DNA from: Pseudomonas sp.
GTDB taxonomy: Bacteria > Pseudomonadota > Gammaproteobacteria > Pseudomonadales > Pseudomonadaceae
Direction: 5' to 3'
Assembly: GCF_017744435.1 (NCBI RefSeq)
Contig: NZ_JAGIBG010000001.1
Span: 289,556 to 353,555, forward strand
Length of the DNA stretch: 64,000 nucleotides
A model generated the notes under the pieces. That model was not told where the DNA came from and ran no database searches. It saw nothing but the letters and a program-made list of their open reading frames with translations. The translations under genes were made by a program, and so were the position numbers. This document shows positions 1-8,241 of the stretch, piece after piece. The first letter of the stretch is position 1; each line of letters starts with the position of its first letter.

Positions 1-2
1 CT

Positions 3-812
3 CCGGCCAAGCAGGTGATGCTGCGTCAAGGGATGGGGTATTACCCGAACTTGCAGGAATTTCTGCTTCAGATTCGCGGCCGAGACGTACTGATCGGCAC
101 CCACGGCTTCAACGTAGATAGAACTGACGGGGTTCTCGCCCTCTCCGATTGGGAGAAGTTGTTGGACCTTGGCGATAATGCGCTGTTCGTAGGTGTCCTC
201 TGGCCAGGCGACACTCGCTGGATTCCAGTGCTGGACTACCCGTTCGAAGATACCGAGGCAATCGACAGCGCCACTCTGCTGGCCGAGTATCTGGACCTTT
301 ATTTCAGCGATGCCACCAGCCTTTCGTTTGTCTCCCATAGCCTCGGAGCACGAATGGTTCTGGAAACGATCAGTAAGCTCAAACGCGAAACAGTCGCCCA
401 CGTAACCCTGATGGCAGGAGCAATCAGCAGCGATTGCCTGGCAACAGCGTACCGGGCCACGGTACCGCGAATCGAGAGTTTAGCCGTCCTTGCATCGCAC
501 TGCGATCATGTCCTGGAACTCGCGTTCCCTGTCGGCAACCCGGCAGCCGGACTGATCACCCAGGGCTCGCCTTATCACGGTGGTGCGCTGGGGCGCTATG
601 GGCCTCAGCCTCCGCTACCCAGTAATTTGAGAACTCCCTGGCATATTCCGGATGCTTGGAAATGTGATCATGGCGACTACGTGGGAGGTAATGAAACCCA
701 GTACCCGACCCCGACCAATTTGCCAGCGCCCGATACTCCCGTCCCGCATACTCTAGCTGCGTGGACCGCCGCCTTTGTCTCAACACAGTTCCGCAAGGCA
801 GTCGGCCATTGA
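3..812 (+). CDS. Alpha/beta hydrolase (DUF900-like esterase), probably 5'-truncated by the window edge
   Basis: The protein resembles alpha/beta hydrolases of the DUF900 type. Counting from the GTG at 15, it has an oxyanion-side THGFN motif near residues 29-33, a LWPGD strand near 62-66, and a nucleophile elbow SHSLG at about 107-111 whose Ser would be catalytic. The reading frame is open to the first base of the window, and neither GTG 15 nor ATG 18 has a properly spaced Shine-Dalgarno, so the true start probably lies upstream. Conserved charged residues in the C-terminal third could supply the acid and the His, but I cannot assign them. The substrate is unknown; no signal peptide is visible in the part seen. 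The next gene follows after about 107 bp on the same strand. Confidence 0.75.
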   Translation, partial: PAKQVMLRQGMGYYPNLQEFLLQIRGRDVLIGTHGFNVDRTDGVLALSDWEKLLDLGDNALFVGVLWPGDTRWIPVLDYPFEDTEAIDSATLLAEYLDLYFSDATSLSFVSHSLGARMVLETISKLKRETVAHVTLMAGAISSDCLATAYRATVPRIESLAVLASHCDHVLELAFPVGNPAAGLITQGSPYHGGALGRYGPQPPLPSNLRTPWHIPDAWKCDHGDYVGGNETQYPTPTNLPAPDTPVPHTLAAWTAAFVSTQFRKAVGH

Positions 813-919
813 AGCTGTATTGTTAGCGCGGGCAGCTCCTGCCAGACGGTCATGGCGCTTCACCTTCAGGGAACTATCGTTGCTTGTCTGGGCATCGACT
901 ACCGCTCGAGGTTAGCGCC

Positions 920-1645
920 ATGAACACCAGTGACTTACTCGAACAGCTACTTCGCGCCGGGCAGAGCTCGCAAGCGCAGCAAGGCAGCGGCGGCATGTCA
1001 ACGCAAGACGGCCTGGGTGGTTTGGGTGGCTTGCTGGGCGGCCTGCTTGGCGGCGGTAGTGCAACGGGTGGCGGCGATGGCCTGGGTGGTCTGCTGGGCG
1101 GCTTGTTGGGTGGCGGTAGCGCTAGCAGCGCTGGCGGCGCTCCCCAGGGGCGCGCCGCGGGTGGCATCAATTACGCGGCCCTGGCGTCGCTGGGCATGAT
1201 GGCGTTCCAGGCCTATCAGAGCTGGCAGCGCAGCCAGGCGGCAGCCCCGCAACAGGCGGTGCGTACAGTCGACCAATTGTCCGGCCCCGAGGCCGAGGAT
1301 CACAGCCACGCCATCTTGCGCGCGCTGATTGCCGCTGCCAAGGCTGACGGTCGCATCGACGAGCAGGAAGAACAGCTGATCTACGCGGAAATCAAACGCC
1401 AGGCCGACGACCCGCAACTGCAGCAATGGCTGGATGAAGAAGTCAGCAAGCCACTCGACGCAGCCGAGGTGGCGCGGTCGGCCAAGGACCCGGCCATGGC
1501 GGCGGAAATGTACCTGGCCAGCGTGATGCTGGTGGATGACCAGCAGGATGCAGAGCGGGCCTACCTGGATGAACTGGCCAGCGCGCTGCAGATCGATCCG
1601 ACATTGCAGGTGCACCTGGAACAGCAGGCCAAGGGGGCTGCGTGA
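920..1645 (+). CDS. DUF533 / TerB-like protein with glycine-rich linker
   Basis: This 241-aa protein has a short N-terminal helix (NTSDLLEQLLRAG), a low-complexity Gly/Leu linker made of repeated GLGGLLGGLLGGG-type blocks up to about residue 90, and a C-terminal helical TerB-like domain (about 115-235) with an acidic DGRID motif. This layout is typical of the DUF533 (YebE) family of inner-membrane-associated proteins, whose function is not established. ATG 920 was chosen over the upstream GTG at 884 because GAGG at 907-910 sits 9 nt before it. The Gly-rich repeat is coded by near-repeats in DNA and may be length-variable between strains. Confidence 0.8.
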   Translation: MNTSDLLEQLLRAGQSSQAQQGSGGMSTQDGLGGLGGLLGGLLGGGSATGGGDGLGGLLGGLLGGGSASSAGGAPQGRAAGGINYAALASLGMMAFQAYQSWQRSQAAAPQQAVRTVDQLSGPEAEDHSHAILRALIAAAKADGRIDEQEEQLIYAEIKRQADDPQLQQWLDEEVSKPLDAAEVARSAKDPAMAAEMYLASVMLVDDQQDAERAYLDELASALQIDPTLQVHLEQQAKGAA

Positions 1646-1858
1646 CGGGCTGACCTTCTGCCGCTGCTCACCTCAGCGGGAGTTGCGTGCCTGCAAGGGG
1701 ATGCCGGAACAACAGCAGCTTCGGTGGCATCGTGTTCGACAGCACCACCGGGCATGATTTGTTTGGATGCATCGTTATTTCCCTATGTATTCGGCCTCAG
1801 AAGGCGCCGAGCCGTGCATCGATACCGGCCTGCCTGGCCAGTGCAATCAGGCCTGAGC

Positions 1859-2263
1859 TCAGTGCCCACTGTGTGTCCGCGGCCGAGCGGTCCGTTTGGA
1901 ACGGGGCGTCAAGATGGCCAAGGCGATTGCCACGATGAAGAGCGCTGGCACGTCGCCTGCCAAGTGCCCCATTTGCCCCGGCTGGGTGACTGCCTGGACA
2001 GCCATGATTGCGCCATGTACGGCGCTGGACCACACGGTGAACCAGATCAGGCTCAGATTGGCCAATGGATCACGTGCGGCCAGGATCAAGCACACGCCGA
2101 GCGTCGCGTAGATGCCAACGATCATCATCGGGTAGTCGGAGTGGCCGATGTGCCAGGCCCAGCCGGACGGCCAGAACACCATGAGGGGATAGAGAGCCAG
2201 GCACGCGAAGCCAGCCAGGACGAGAACGACGCGCAAATACCTGAGGCGATCGACCAAGGTCAT
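1859..2263 (-). CDS. Small integral membrane protein (DUF6632-like)
   Basis: A 134-aa protein with four hydrophobic segments (roughly residues 10-30, 45-65, 70-90 and 105-125) and a positively charged C-terminal tail, so a small inner-membrane protein. It resembles DUF6632-type proteins, a family with no assigned role. The start at 2263 is supported by GAGGAG about 6 nt upstream; a longer reading from 2296 lacks one. It stands alone, converging with the DUF533 gene and lying downstream of the ProQ-like gene on the same strand. The 213 bp between it and the DUF533 gene hold no recognisable gene. Confidence 0.65.
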   Translation of the reverse strand: MTLVDRLRYLRVVLVLAGFACLALYPLMVFWPSGWAWHIGHSDYPMMIVGIYATLGVCLILAARDPLANLSLIWFTVWSSAVHGAIMAVQAVTQPGQMGHLAGDVPALFIVAIALAILTPRSKRTARPRTHSGH

Positions 2264-2334
2264 GACGGGCTCCTCTAGATACGCCAGGCCCTGCACCCGC
2301 CATCTGAATGCTGCAGGGCCAAGCGTGGCTGGAC

Positions 2335-2847
2335 TCAGTCTGCGGTTTGCTCCACTGCGGCCTCGGCGACAGGGGCCGGGGCGGCCGCTTTTGCCTTCGC
2401 ACGGTCCTTACGGCCTTTGCCGCGCTGCCGTGAAGCTTGCTGCTTGGCATACAGCGCCTGGCCGGCGGTGACAACGCCTGCGGGCTGGCCATTCAGGTCA
2501 AGGCGCGGTGCGTTCTCCACCATGCTTGCCCAGTAGCGATTGCCCCGGCACCAGGTCGAGATGCCCAGCTTGAGCTGTTCACTGGTGATGCCCAGCAGCT
2601 CCAGGTGTTGCTCGGCATCCTTGAAGATGCCCTCTTTGAGCGGCACCTTGGGGGCCGGGTTGACCGGGAAGGCCAACGGGAAATGCTTCTGCAGTGGCCA
2701 GATCGCTTCTACCGCCGGGTCCTGCTCACGCGCCTTGGCCTGCGGGGCGGGCTTGCGCTTGGCAGGGCGCGGGGTTTCGGCCTTTGCCTGCTGCTCTTTT
2801 TCAGACCGCAGGCGGTCACGTAACTCAGCTAGTTGTTCAAAACCCAT
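2335..2847 (-). CDS. ProQ/FinO family RNA-binding protein
   Basis: A 170-aa protein with a charged N-terminal helix (residues 1-45, rich in Lys, Arg, Glu), a FinO/ProQ-type core at about 48-125 containing KHFPLAFPVN, PLKEGIFKD and the CRGNRYWASM segment, and a basic C-terminal tail rich in Lys, Arg and Ala. ProQ/FinO proteins bind structured RNA, commonly sRNA-mRNA duplexes and terminator hairpins. The start at ATG 2847 gives the expected size; the same frame runs open far upstream across the glutaminase gene, but that stretch is shadow coding. It is divergent from the glutaminase gene, with a 213-bp shared upstream region. Confidence 0.85.
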   Translation of the reverse strand: MGFEQLAELRDRLRSEKEQQAKAETPRPAKRKPAPQAKAREQDPAVEAIWPLQKHFPLAFPVNPAPKVPLKEGIFKDAEQHLELLGITSEQLKLGISTWCRGNRYWASMVENAPRLDLNGQPAGVVTAGQALYAKQQASRQRGKGRKDRAKAKAAAPAPVAEAAVEQTAD

Positions 2848-3060
2848 CGTTAATTCACTGCTTCTACGTTGATTGCGTGGCGCAAGGATAAGCCATGCAG
2901 CGCTTGGGAGCAGCAGAAAGAGGATGAATCGCTGCGATTTATGCCGATACGGCATGCTCACCTGCATCATTTTGGTGCAAACCTGTGATCTGCCCGGCTT
3001 GATTATCGTCACAAACGCGACCCCCTCGCTGTCGTCCGGGGACTGATGACAAGGCCTTCC

Positions 3061-3969
3061 ATGCAAACGCTGTTGAACGAGATTCTCGACCAAGTTCGCC
3101 CCTTGATCGGCAAGGGCAAAGTCGCTGACTACATTCCTGCGCTGGCCGACGTACCAGCGCAGCAGCTGGGCATCGCCGTGTATGGCAACGATGGCAGCTA
3201 CTACTGCGCAGGCGACGCCCTGGTGCCGTTTTCGGTGCAGAGCATTTCCAAGGTGTTCAGCCTGGTCCAGGCGATTGGCCACTCCGGTGAAGCCATCTGG
3301 CAGCGCCTGGGCCACGAGCCCTCGGGCCAGCCGTTCAACTCGCTGGTGCAGCTGGAGTTCGAGCGCGGGCGCCCGCGCAATCCCTTCATCAATGCCGGTG
3401 CGTTGGTCATCTGCGACATCAACCAGTCGCGCTTTGCCGCGCCGACGTTGTCGATGCGCGATTTTGTCCGTCGGTTGTCGGGCAACCCGCACATCGCGAT
3501 CGATGCCCGCGTCGCCGATTCGGAATACCAGTTCCGTGCGCGCAACGCGGCCATGGCTTACCTGATGCAGTCGTTCGGCAACTTCCACAACGAAGTCGAG
3601 ACGGTGCTGCGCAGCTACTTCAGCTACTGCGCGCTGCAAATGAGTTGCCTGGACCTGGCCCGAGCGTTCTGCTTCCTGGCCAACGACGGGTTCTGCAAGC
3701 ACAGCGGCGAGCAGGTCCTGAGCCGGCGCCAGACCCAACAGGTGAACTCGATCATGGCCACCAGTGGCCTTTACGACGAGGCCGGCAATTTCGCCTACCG
3801 CGTGGGGTTGCCCGGCAAGAGCGGCGTGGGCGGCGGGATCGTTGCCATCGTGCCGGGGCAATTTACCGTCTGCGTGTGGTCGCCGGAGCTGAATGCGGCG
3901 GGCAACTCCCTTGCAGGCATGGCAGCGCTGGAGCTGCTCAGTTCACGGATTGGATGGTCGGTGTTCTGA
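3061..3969 (+). CDS. glsA: Glutaminase
   Basis: A 302-aa serine-dependent glutaminase of the beta-lactamase-like fold, converting L-glutamine to glutamate and ammonia in the cytoplasm. The family's SxxK catalytic pair is seen in QSISKVFSL (near residue 62), with conserved [18 protein letters not shown] and [12 protein letters not shown] segments. Length matches the family (about 300-310 aa). An in-frame ATG at 3046 would add five residues; 3061 gives the usual N-terminus ([14 protein letters not shown]). It is divergent from the ProQ-like gene and is followed by 209 bp without a gene. There is no signal peptide, unlike the periplasmic glutaminase-asparaginase at 33581. Confidence 0.93.
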   Translation: MQTLLNEILDQVRPLIGKGKVADYIPALADVPAQQLGIAVYGNDGSYYCAGDALVPFSVQSISKVFSLVQAIGHSGEAIWQRLGHEPSGQPFNSLVQLEFERGRPRNPFINAGALVICDINQSRFAAPTLSMRDFVRRLSGNPHIAIDARVADSEYQFRARNAAMAYLMQSFGNFHNEVETVLRSYFSYCALQMSCLDLARAFCFLANDGFCKHSGEQVLSRRQTQQVNSIMATSGLYDEAGNFAYRVGLPGKSGVGGGIVAIVPGQFTVCVWSPELNAAGNSLAGMAALELLSSRIGWSVF

Positions 3970-4178
3970 TCAGGCTACCTGTATTTGCGTGAGCACCAGC
4001 ACATCGGCTTGCGCCAGTCCCTGCTCAGGGCTGGCATCGGCGGGCGGCATGACCTGGCTGGTCTCTTCAATAGTGATACAGCCATGTGCAATCATGGTGG
4101 CTCATCGACAAGGACAGCGTGCCCCACCTCCGTCGACTTTGTCGTGACACGGACATTCAGCAAGGGAAAGCCCAGCAC

Positions 4179-4835
4179 ATGATTGAAAACGATACCTTCA
4201 ACCGGGTCGGGACTAACCACCAGATCTCGGCCAACACCTACAACCTCATACTCGGTGCCGTGCTGCTGTGGGGTTTTGCGGTGAACTGGTACCTGGTCAC
4301 CACGGTACCGGCCGAAGTCATTCTGGCCATCCCCCCGATACTGTTCTACGTTGGCTACTTCGTCCTGGCGATGTCCGGCGTCGCCCTCCTCTCAGGCTCG
4401 CAGGAGCCGATGTACAGCTTCCTAGGCTACAACCTGATCGTGCTGCCGATCGGCCTGCTGCTGGTGGTGGTGCTGCCCAGGTACTCGCACGAGCACATCA
4501 TCCAGGCGGTGCAGACCACCATCCTGCTCACGGCGGGGATGATGATACTGGGGACCCTGTTCCCGGCATTCTTCAAACGGATCGCGTCGTCACTGTGCAT
4601 CGCCCTGCTGGTGTCGATCATCGTCGAACTGGGCCAGGCGTTCTTTTTCGGCACCCACCTGGCGGCCATGGACTACATCGTCGCCGCGATCTTCTGCGGT
4701 TACATCGGCGTGGACTGGGGGCGTGCCAACCAGATCGAGCGCACCGTCGACAATGCGATCGACAGTGCCGCTGCGTTGTACCTGGACATCATCAACCTGT
4801 TCCTGCGCATCCTGCGGATCATGGCCAAGAAGTAA
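4179..4835 (+). CDS. Bax inhibitor-1 / YccA-type membrane protein
   Basis: A 218-aa protein with about seven hydrophobic segments beginning near residue 20 and the family's C-terminal signature ALYLDIINLFLRILRI followed by a basic end. Bax-inhibitor-1 proteins are multi-pass membrane proteins; some behave as pH-sensitive Ca2+ leak channels and E. coli YccA modulates FtsH. ATG 4179 is preceded by a purine-rich AAGGGAAAG at about 9 nt, and the start gives the usual NTYNLILGAVLLWG first membrane segment. A longer frame from 4086 lacks a plausible ribosome binding site. It appears monocistronic. Confidence 0.85.
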   Translation: MIENDTFNRVGTNHQISANTYNLILGAVLLWGFAVNWYLVTTVPAEVILAIPPILFYVGYFVLAMSGVALLSGSQEPMYSFLGYNLIVLPIGLLLVVVLPRYSHEHIIQAVQTTILLTAGMMILGTLFPAFFKRIASSLCIALLVSIIVELGQAFFFGTHLAAMDYIVAAIFCGYIGVDWGRANQIERTVDNAIDSAAALYLDIINLFLRILRIMAKK

Positions 4836-4875
4836 CAAGCGCCAGCTTCTTAAACAGCCTCAGGCCTGCGCTGTT

Positions 4876-4935
4876 CCTGTGGGAGCCGCGCTTGTCGTGA
4901 CGACGAACCGCGACGATGGGCCGCAATGCGGCCCC
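4876..4935. repeat. REP-type palindromic element
   Basis: Short intergenic palindrome of the Pseudomonas REP family, containing CCTGTGGGAGCCGCGCTTG and ending in a GGGCCGC...GCGGCCCC stem. It lies between the Bax-inhibitor-like gene and the ATPase gene and could also act as a transcript stabiliser or weak terminator. Confidence 0.6.
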
Positions 4936-5027
4936 GACAACCCTGGCCCCTGCGCGCTGTTCAGCGGTAGTAACGCCGCCCCGGTTCCGCCACAATCGGT
5001 CACTCAGTTCAAGCTGGGACGCTCCGC

Positions 5028-6191
5028 ATGCTCACCACCCTCGCCATCGGCAACTACCGCTCGATCAACCACCTCGTGTTGCCACTGGGCCAACTCAACC
5101 TGGTGACGGGTGCCAACGGCAGCGGTAAATCCAATCTCTACAAGGCCCTGCGCCTGCTCGCCGAAACCGCCCAGGGCGGTGTGATCGAAGCCCTCGCCCG
5201 TGAAGGCGGACTGGATTCGACCTGGTGGGCCGGGCCTGAGATGAGTGCACGCATGAAGCGCGGTGAGGTGCCCATCCAAGGCCAGCATCCGAGCGAGGTC
5301 AAACGCCTGCGCCTGGGGTTTGCCACTGAGGATTTCGGCTTTGCCATCTCGCTCGGCCTGCCGATTCCCCTGCCCTACCCCAGCGCCTTCATGCTCGACC
5401 CCGAGATCAAGAGTGAAGCCATCTGGGGCGCCGGCGCCTACCGGCCGGCTTCCTTGCTGGTAGAGCGCAGGAATGCCATGGTACGTGCCCGGGAGGGCAA
5501 TAGCTGGGCGGTGCTCGATCAGCATGCCGACAGTTGTGAGAGCTTCTTCAACATCGTCGGCCGCCCCCGCCAGGCGCCAGAGATCGGCGAGCTACGGGCA
5601 TTCATCAACAGCTGGCGGTTCTACGACCACTTCCGCATCGACCGCGACGCCCCCTGCCGCCAGCCCCAGCTGGGCACCCGCTCGCCCGTGCTGCACCACG
5701 ATGGCCGCAACCTCGCTTCGGCGCTGCAGACCATCATCGAGATCGGTGAGGTGGAAGACCTCGTCGCCGCGCTGGAAGACGCATTCCCCGGTAGCCGCCT
5801 GGAGATCGATGCGCCACCGGGCGGCCTGTTCAGCGTGCGGCTGCACCAGCACGGGCTGCTGCGCCCGCTGGGTGGCGCCGAGTTGTCGGACGGCACGCTG
5901 CGCTACCTGTTGCTGATGGCCGCGCTGCTGACGCCACGGCCGCCGTCGCTCATGGTGCTGAACGAACCGGAAACCAGCCTGCATGCCGACCTGCTCCCGG
6001 CCCTGGCGCGGCTGATCATCCGCGCCTCGCAACGTAGCCAGGTGTGGGTGGTGTCGCACAGCAGGCCACTGATCGAGGCGTTGACCGCGTGTGAGGGGTG
6101 CAATGTGCTGGAGCTGGAAAAACACCAGGGGCAGACGCAGTTGCGTGGGGTTGGCTTGCTGGATGAGCCGCTATGGCGGTGGGTGGACTGA
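5028..6191 (+). CDS. AAA family ATPase, RecF/SMC-like (AAA_21 type)
   Basis: A 387-aa ATPase. It starts with the RecF/SMC-like pattern LTTLAIGNYRSI followed by a Walker A GANGSGKSN at residues 27-35; near the C-terminus are an ABC-signature-like LSDGTLRYL, a Walker B ending LMVLNEPETSLH with the catalytic Glu, and a switch His in VVSHSRPL. These mark the predicted ATPases related to OLD/RecF without an attached TOPRIM nuclease domain. The substrate is unknown. No partner nuclease lies beside it, so assignment to a defence system such as Gabija or Septu is not supported. It precedes the FAD monooxygenase on the same strand after 111 bp. Confidence 0.8.
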   Translation: MLTTLAIGNYRSINHLVLPLGQLNLVTGANGSGKSNLYKALRLLAETAQGGVIEALAREGGLDSTWWAGPEMSARMKRGEVPIQGQHPSEVKRLRLGFATEDFGFAISLGLPIPLPYPSAFMLDPEIKSEAIWGAGAYRPASLLVERRNAMVRAREGNSWAVLDQHADSCESFFNIVGRPRQAPEIGELRAFINSWRFYDHFRIDRDAPCRQPQLGTRSPVLHHDGRNLASALQTIIEIGEVEDLVAALEDAFPGSRLEIDAPPGGLFSVRLHQHGLLRPLGGAELSDGTLRYLLLMAALLTPRPPSLMVLNEPETSLHADLLPALARLIIRASQRSQVWVVSHSRPLIEALTACEGCNVLELEKHQGQTQLRGVGLLDEPLWRWVD

Positions 6192-6302
6192 GCCACGAAT
6201 GACGCCACCGCATTGTCCCCTACAGGGGACATCGCACCCTGCCACCTCAAGTACAGTCATCTGCACACCTGAATACCTACAAGAATTAGGATGTGCACCG
6301 CC

Positions 6303-8003
6303 ATGCATCACCCCCACAGCGCGCCGCGTCGCTCTCTCTATTTCAACTACCAGGTCTTCCCCGCCCACACCGCCAGCGTCGGCGCTGCCCGCCCTGAGCG
6401 CAAACCGGTGGTGGTGGCAGGTGCCGGCCCGATCGGCCTGACCACGGCCCTGGACCTGGCCCGCCATGGCATCGCCTGCGTGGTGCTGGCTGCAGAGCGG
6501 CAAGTGAGTGAAGGCAGCCGGGCAATCGTGTTCACCCGCCGCTCTATGGAAATCCTGCAACAGGTGGGTGTCGCAGGCCGTGTCAGCGAACTTGGCTTGC
6601 CGTGGAGCTGTGGCAATTCGTTCTACCGCAACCGGCTGGTGTTCCGTATGGAGAACCCACACGCCCCAGACGACCGCTTCGCGCCCATGACCAACCTGCA
6701 ACAGCCCTGCCTGGAGCAGTTTCTGGTCGAGGCCGCCGAGGCCAACCCGCTGATCGAGTTGCGCTGGGGCAATCGCGTGACCGGTTTGACCCAGCATGAC
6801 GATTTCGCCCGCCTGGTCATCGACACCCCCGCCGGTAACTACGAACTGGACGCTGACTGGGTAGTGGCTGCAGACGGCGCCCGCTCGACACTGCGCACGC
6901 TGCTCGATCTGAAACTTGAAGGCACCGCCTACGAAGGCCGCTTCGTGATCGCCGACATCAAGATCGACCTCGGCCTGCCCACCGAGCGCCTGGCCTACTT
7001 CGACCCAGCCTGGAACCCAGGCAACACCGTGTTGATGCATCGCGAACCGGGTGACATCTGGCGCATCGACTACCAGCTGCCGCCAGGCGAAACTGCGGAA
7101 CAGGCGTTGCAGCCAGAGTCCTTGCGCGAACGCATCAATGCCCAGCTGCAGATGATGGGTGTAGAAGACCCGCAGTGGGAAATGGACTGGAGCTCGGTCT
7201 ATTCGGCCCGTGCCCTGACCCTGCCGGACTACATTCACCAGCGCGTGATATTTGCGGGCGACGCGGCCCACCTGTTGCCGATCTTCGGCGTGCGAGGTGC
7301 CAATACCGGCTTCCAGGATTGCCATGGCCTGGTGTGGAAGCTGGCCCTGACCCTGAAGGGCCTGGCCGGCACCAAGCTGTTGCCGTCCTACTCCAGCGAA
7401 CGCGTGAGTGCCGCGCGGGAAATCATCAGCGAGGCTGGCAAGAGCACCCGTTTCATGGCGCCACCCACGGCGGGCTACCGCCTGGTACGCGATGCGGTGT
7501 TGTCGTTGTCGCTGACCCAGGCGTTCGTCCGGCCGTTGTACCACTGGCGCACCTCCCGGCCGCACGACTATGCCGACTCGGTGCTCAACTGTGCGGCTGA
7601 CGACAACTCACGTTTCACGGCCGGGCCGCGCAATGGCGCCCCGCTGCTGAATATCCGGCTGGCCGAGGACGACTACCTGTTCGACCGCCTGGGCGCCAGC
7701 TTCTACCTGCTGAGCTTCACCGACAGCGATTGCATTCCGAGCGACCTGGTCGAGCAAGTGAAGGCCATTCGCAGCAGCGGCGTGCCTTTGGAGATCATCG
7801 CGATTGCACGAAACGCCCAAGCCGCTATCAGTGGTGCAGACCAGTTGATCGACGACGCTAGCGGTCACATGGCCGCCAAATATGGCATCACCCGCCACGG
7901 CGCCTATCTGGTGCGCCCGGACCAGCACATCTGCGCCCGCTGGCTGCAGCTGTCGGCTGCACAACTGCACACCGCCGTCGACACCGCCCTGGGCAAACAC
8001 TGA
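6303..8003 (+). CDS. FAD-dependent aromatic monooxygenase (PheA/TfdB/MhpA type)
   Basis: A 566-aa class A flavoprotein hydroxylase. The N-terminal Rossmann motif VVVAGAGPIGLTTALDLARHG (first part GAGPIG) lies near residue 36; a DG motif (WVVAADGARS) near 195 and the GDAAHLLPIFGVRGAN FAD-ribityl motif near 320 are clear; a C-terminal thioredoxin-like domain follows residue 430. Such enzymes hydroxylate phenolic or related substrates using NAD(P)H and O2. ATG 6303 is favoured over 6291 because AGGATG at 6288-6293 is too close to the latter. With the DUF2783 gene 11 bp downstream and the MFS gene it forms a likely catabolic operon; the substrate cannot be read from sequence. Confidence 0.85.
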   Translation: MHHPHSAPRRSLYFNYQVFPAHTASVGAARPERKPVVVAGAGPIGLTTALDLARHGIACVVLAAERQVSEGSRAIVFTRRSMEILQQVGVAGRVSELGLPWSCGNSFYRNRLVFRMENPHAPDDRFAPMTNLQQPCLEQFLVEAAEANPLIELRWGNRVTGLTQHDDFARLVIDTPAGNYELDADWVVAADGARSTLRTLLDLKLEGTAYEGRFVIADIKIDLGLPTERLAYFDPAWNPGNTVLMHREPGDIWRIDYQLPPGETAEQALQPESLRERINAQLQMMGVEDPQWEMDWSSVYSARALTLPDYIHQRVIFAGDAAHLLPIFGVRGANTGFQDCHGLVWKLALTLKGLAGTKLLPSYSSERVSAAREIISEAGKSTRFMAPPTAGYRLVRDAVLSLSLTQAFVRPLYHWRTSRPHDYADSVLNCAADDNSRFTAGPRNGAPLLNIRLAEDDYLFDRLGASFYLLSFTDSDCIPSDLVEQVKAIRSSGVPLEIIAIARNAQAAISGADQLIDDASGHMAAKYGITRHGAYLVRPDQHICARWLQLSAAQLHTAVDTALGKH

Positions 8004-8014
8004 GAGGAAGCGCC

Positions 8015-8197
8015 ATGAACACCCTGACCGCAGCAGACCTGGAAGTGGTTTACGACGTACTGGCAGAGGCCCTGGACCAGGCCACGCCGGCCAAGGCCGA
8101 GCTGTTCCTGACCAAGCTGGCCTTGCTCAGCGCCCATGCCCTCGGCGATGCCCAGGCCTTCACTGCGCTGACCCAGTCGGCGCTACACGACTTGTAA
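8015..8197 (+). CDS. DUF2783 small protein
   Basis: A 60-aa helical protein with two predicted amphipathic helices, resembling the DUF2783 family. Members are known to me mostly as small companions of FAD monooxygenases in catabolic clusters; their function is not established. It begins 11 bp after the monooxygenase stop, preceded by a GAGAGGAAG ribosome binding site, so translational coupling to the oxygenase is likely. It could be a small subunit, an assembly partner or a regulator of the enzyme. Confidence 0.75.
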   Translation: MNTLTAADLEVVYDVLAEALDQATPAKAELFLTKLALLSAHALGDAQAFTALTQSALHDL

Positions 8198-8241
8198 GCC
8201 CTGCCGTTGCCGCTTAAACCAATAATAATCAGGCGCCCCCC

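Noticed and set aside
2848-3861. N-terminal extension of the ProQ-like frame across the glutaminase gene
   Set aside because: The extension is antisense to glsA; the ProQ family start is at 2847 and the extra sequence has no domain.
3985-4182. Short frames between glutaminase and the Bax-inhibitor-like gene
   Set aside because: No ribosome binding site, no recognisable product, and they overlap the leader of the downstream gene.
5028-6191. RecF/SMC-like ATPase as part of a defence system such as Gabija or Septu
   Set aside because: No nuclease or helicase partner lies beside it and base composition is normal; a single AAA_21-type ATPase is not enough.
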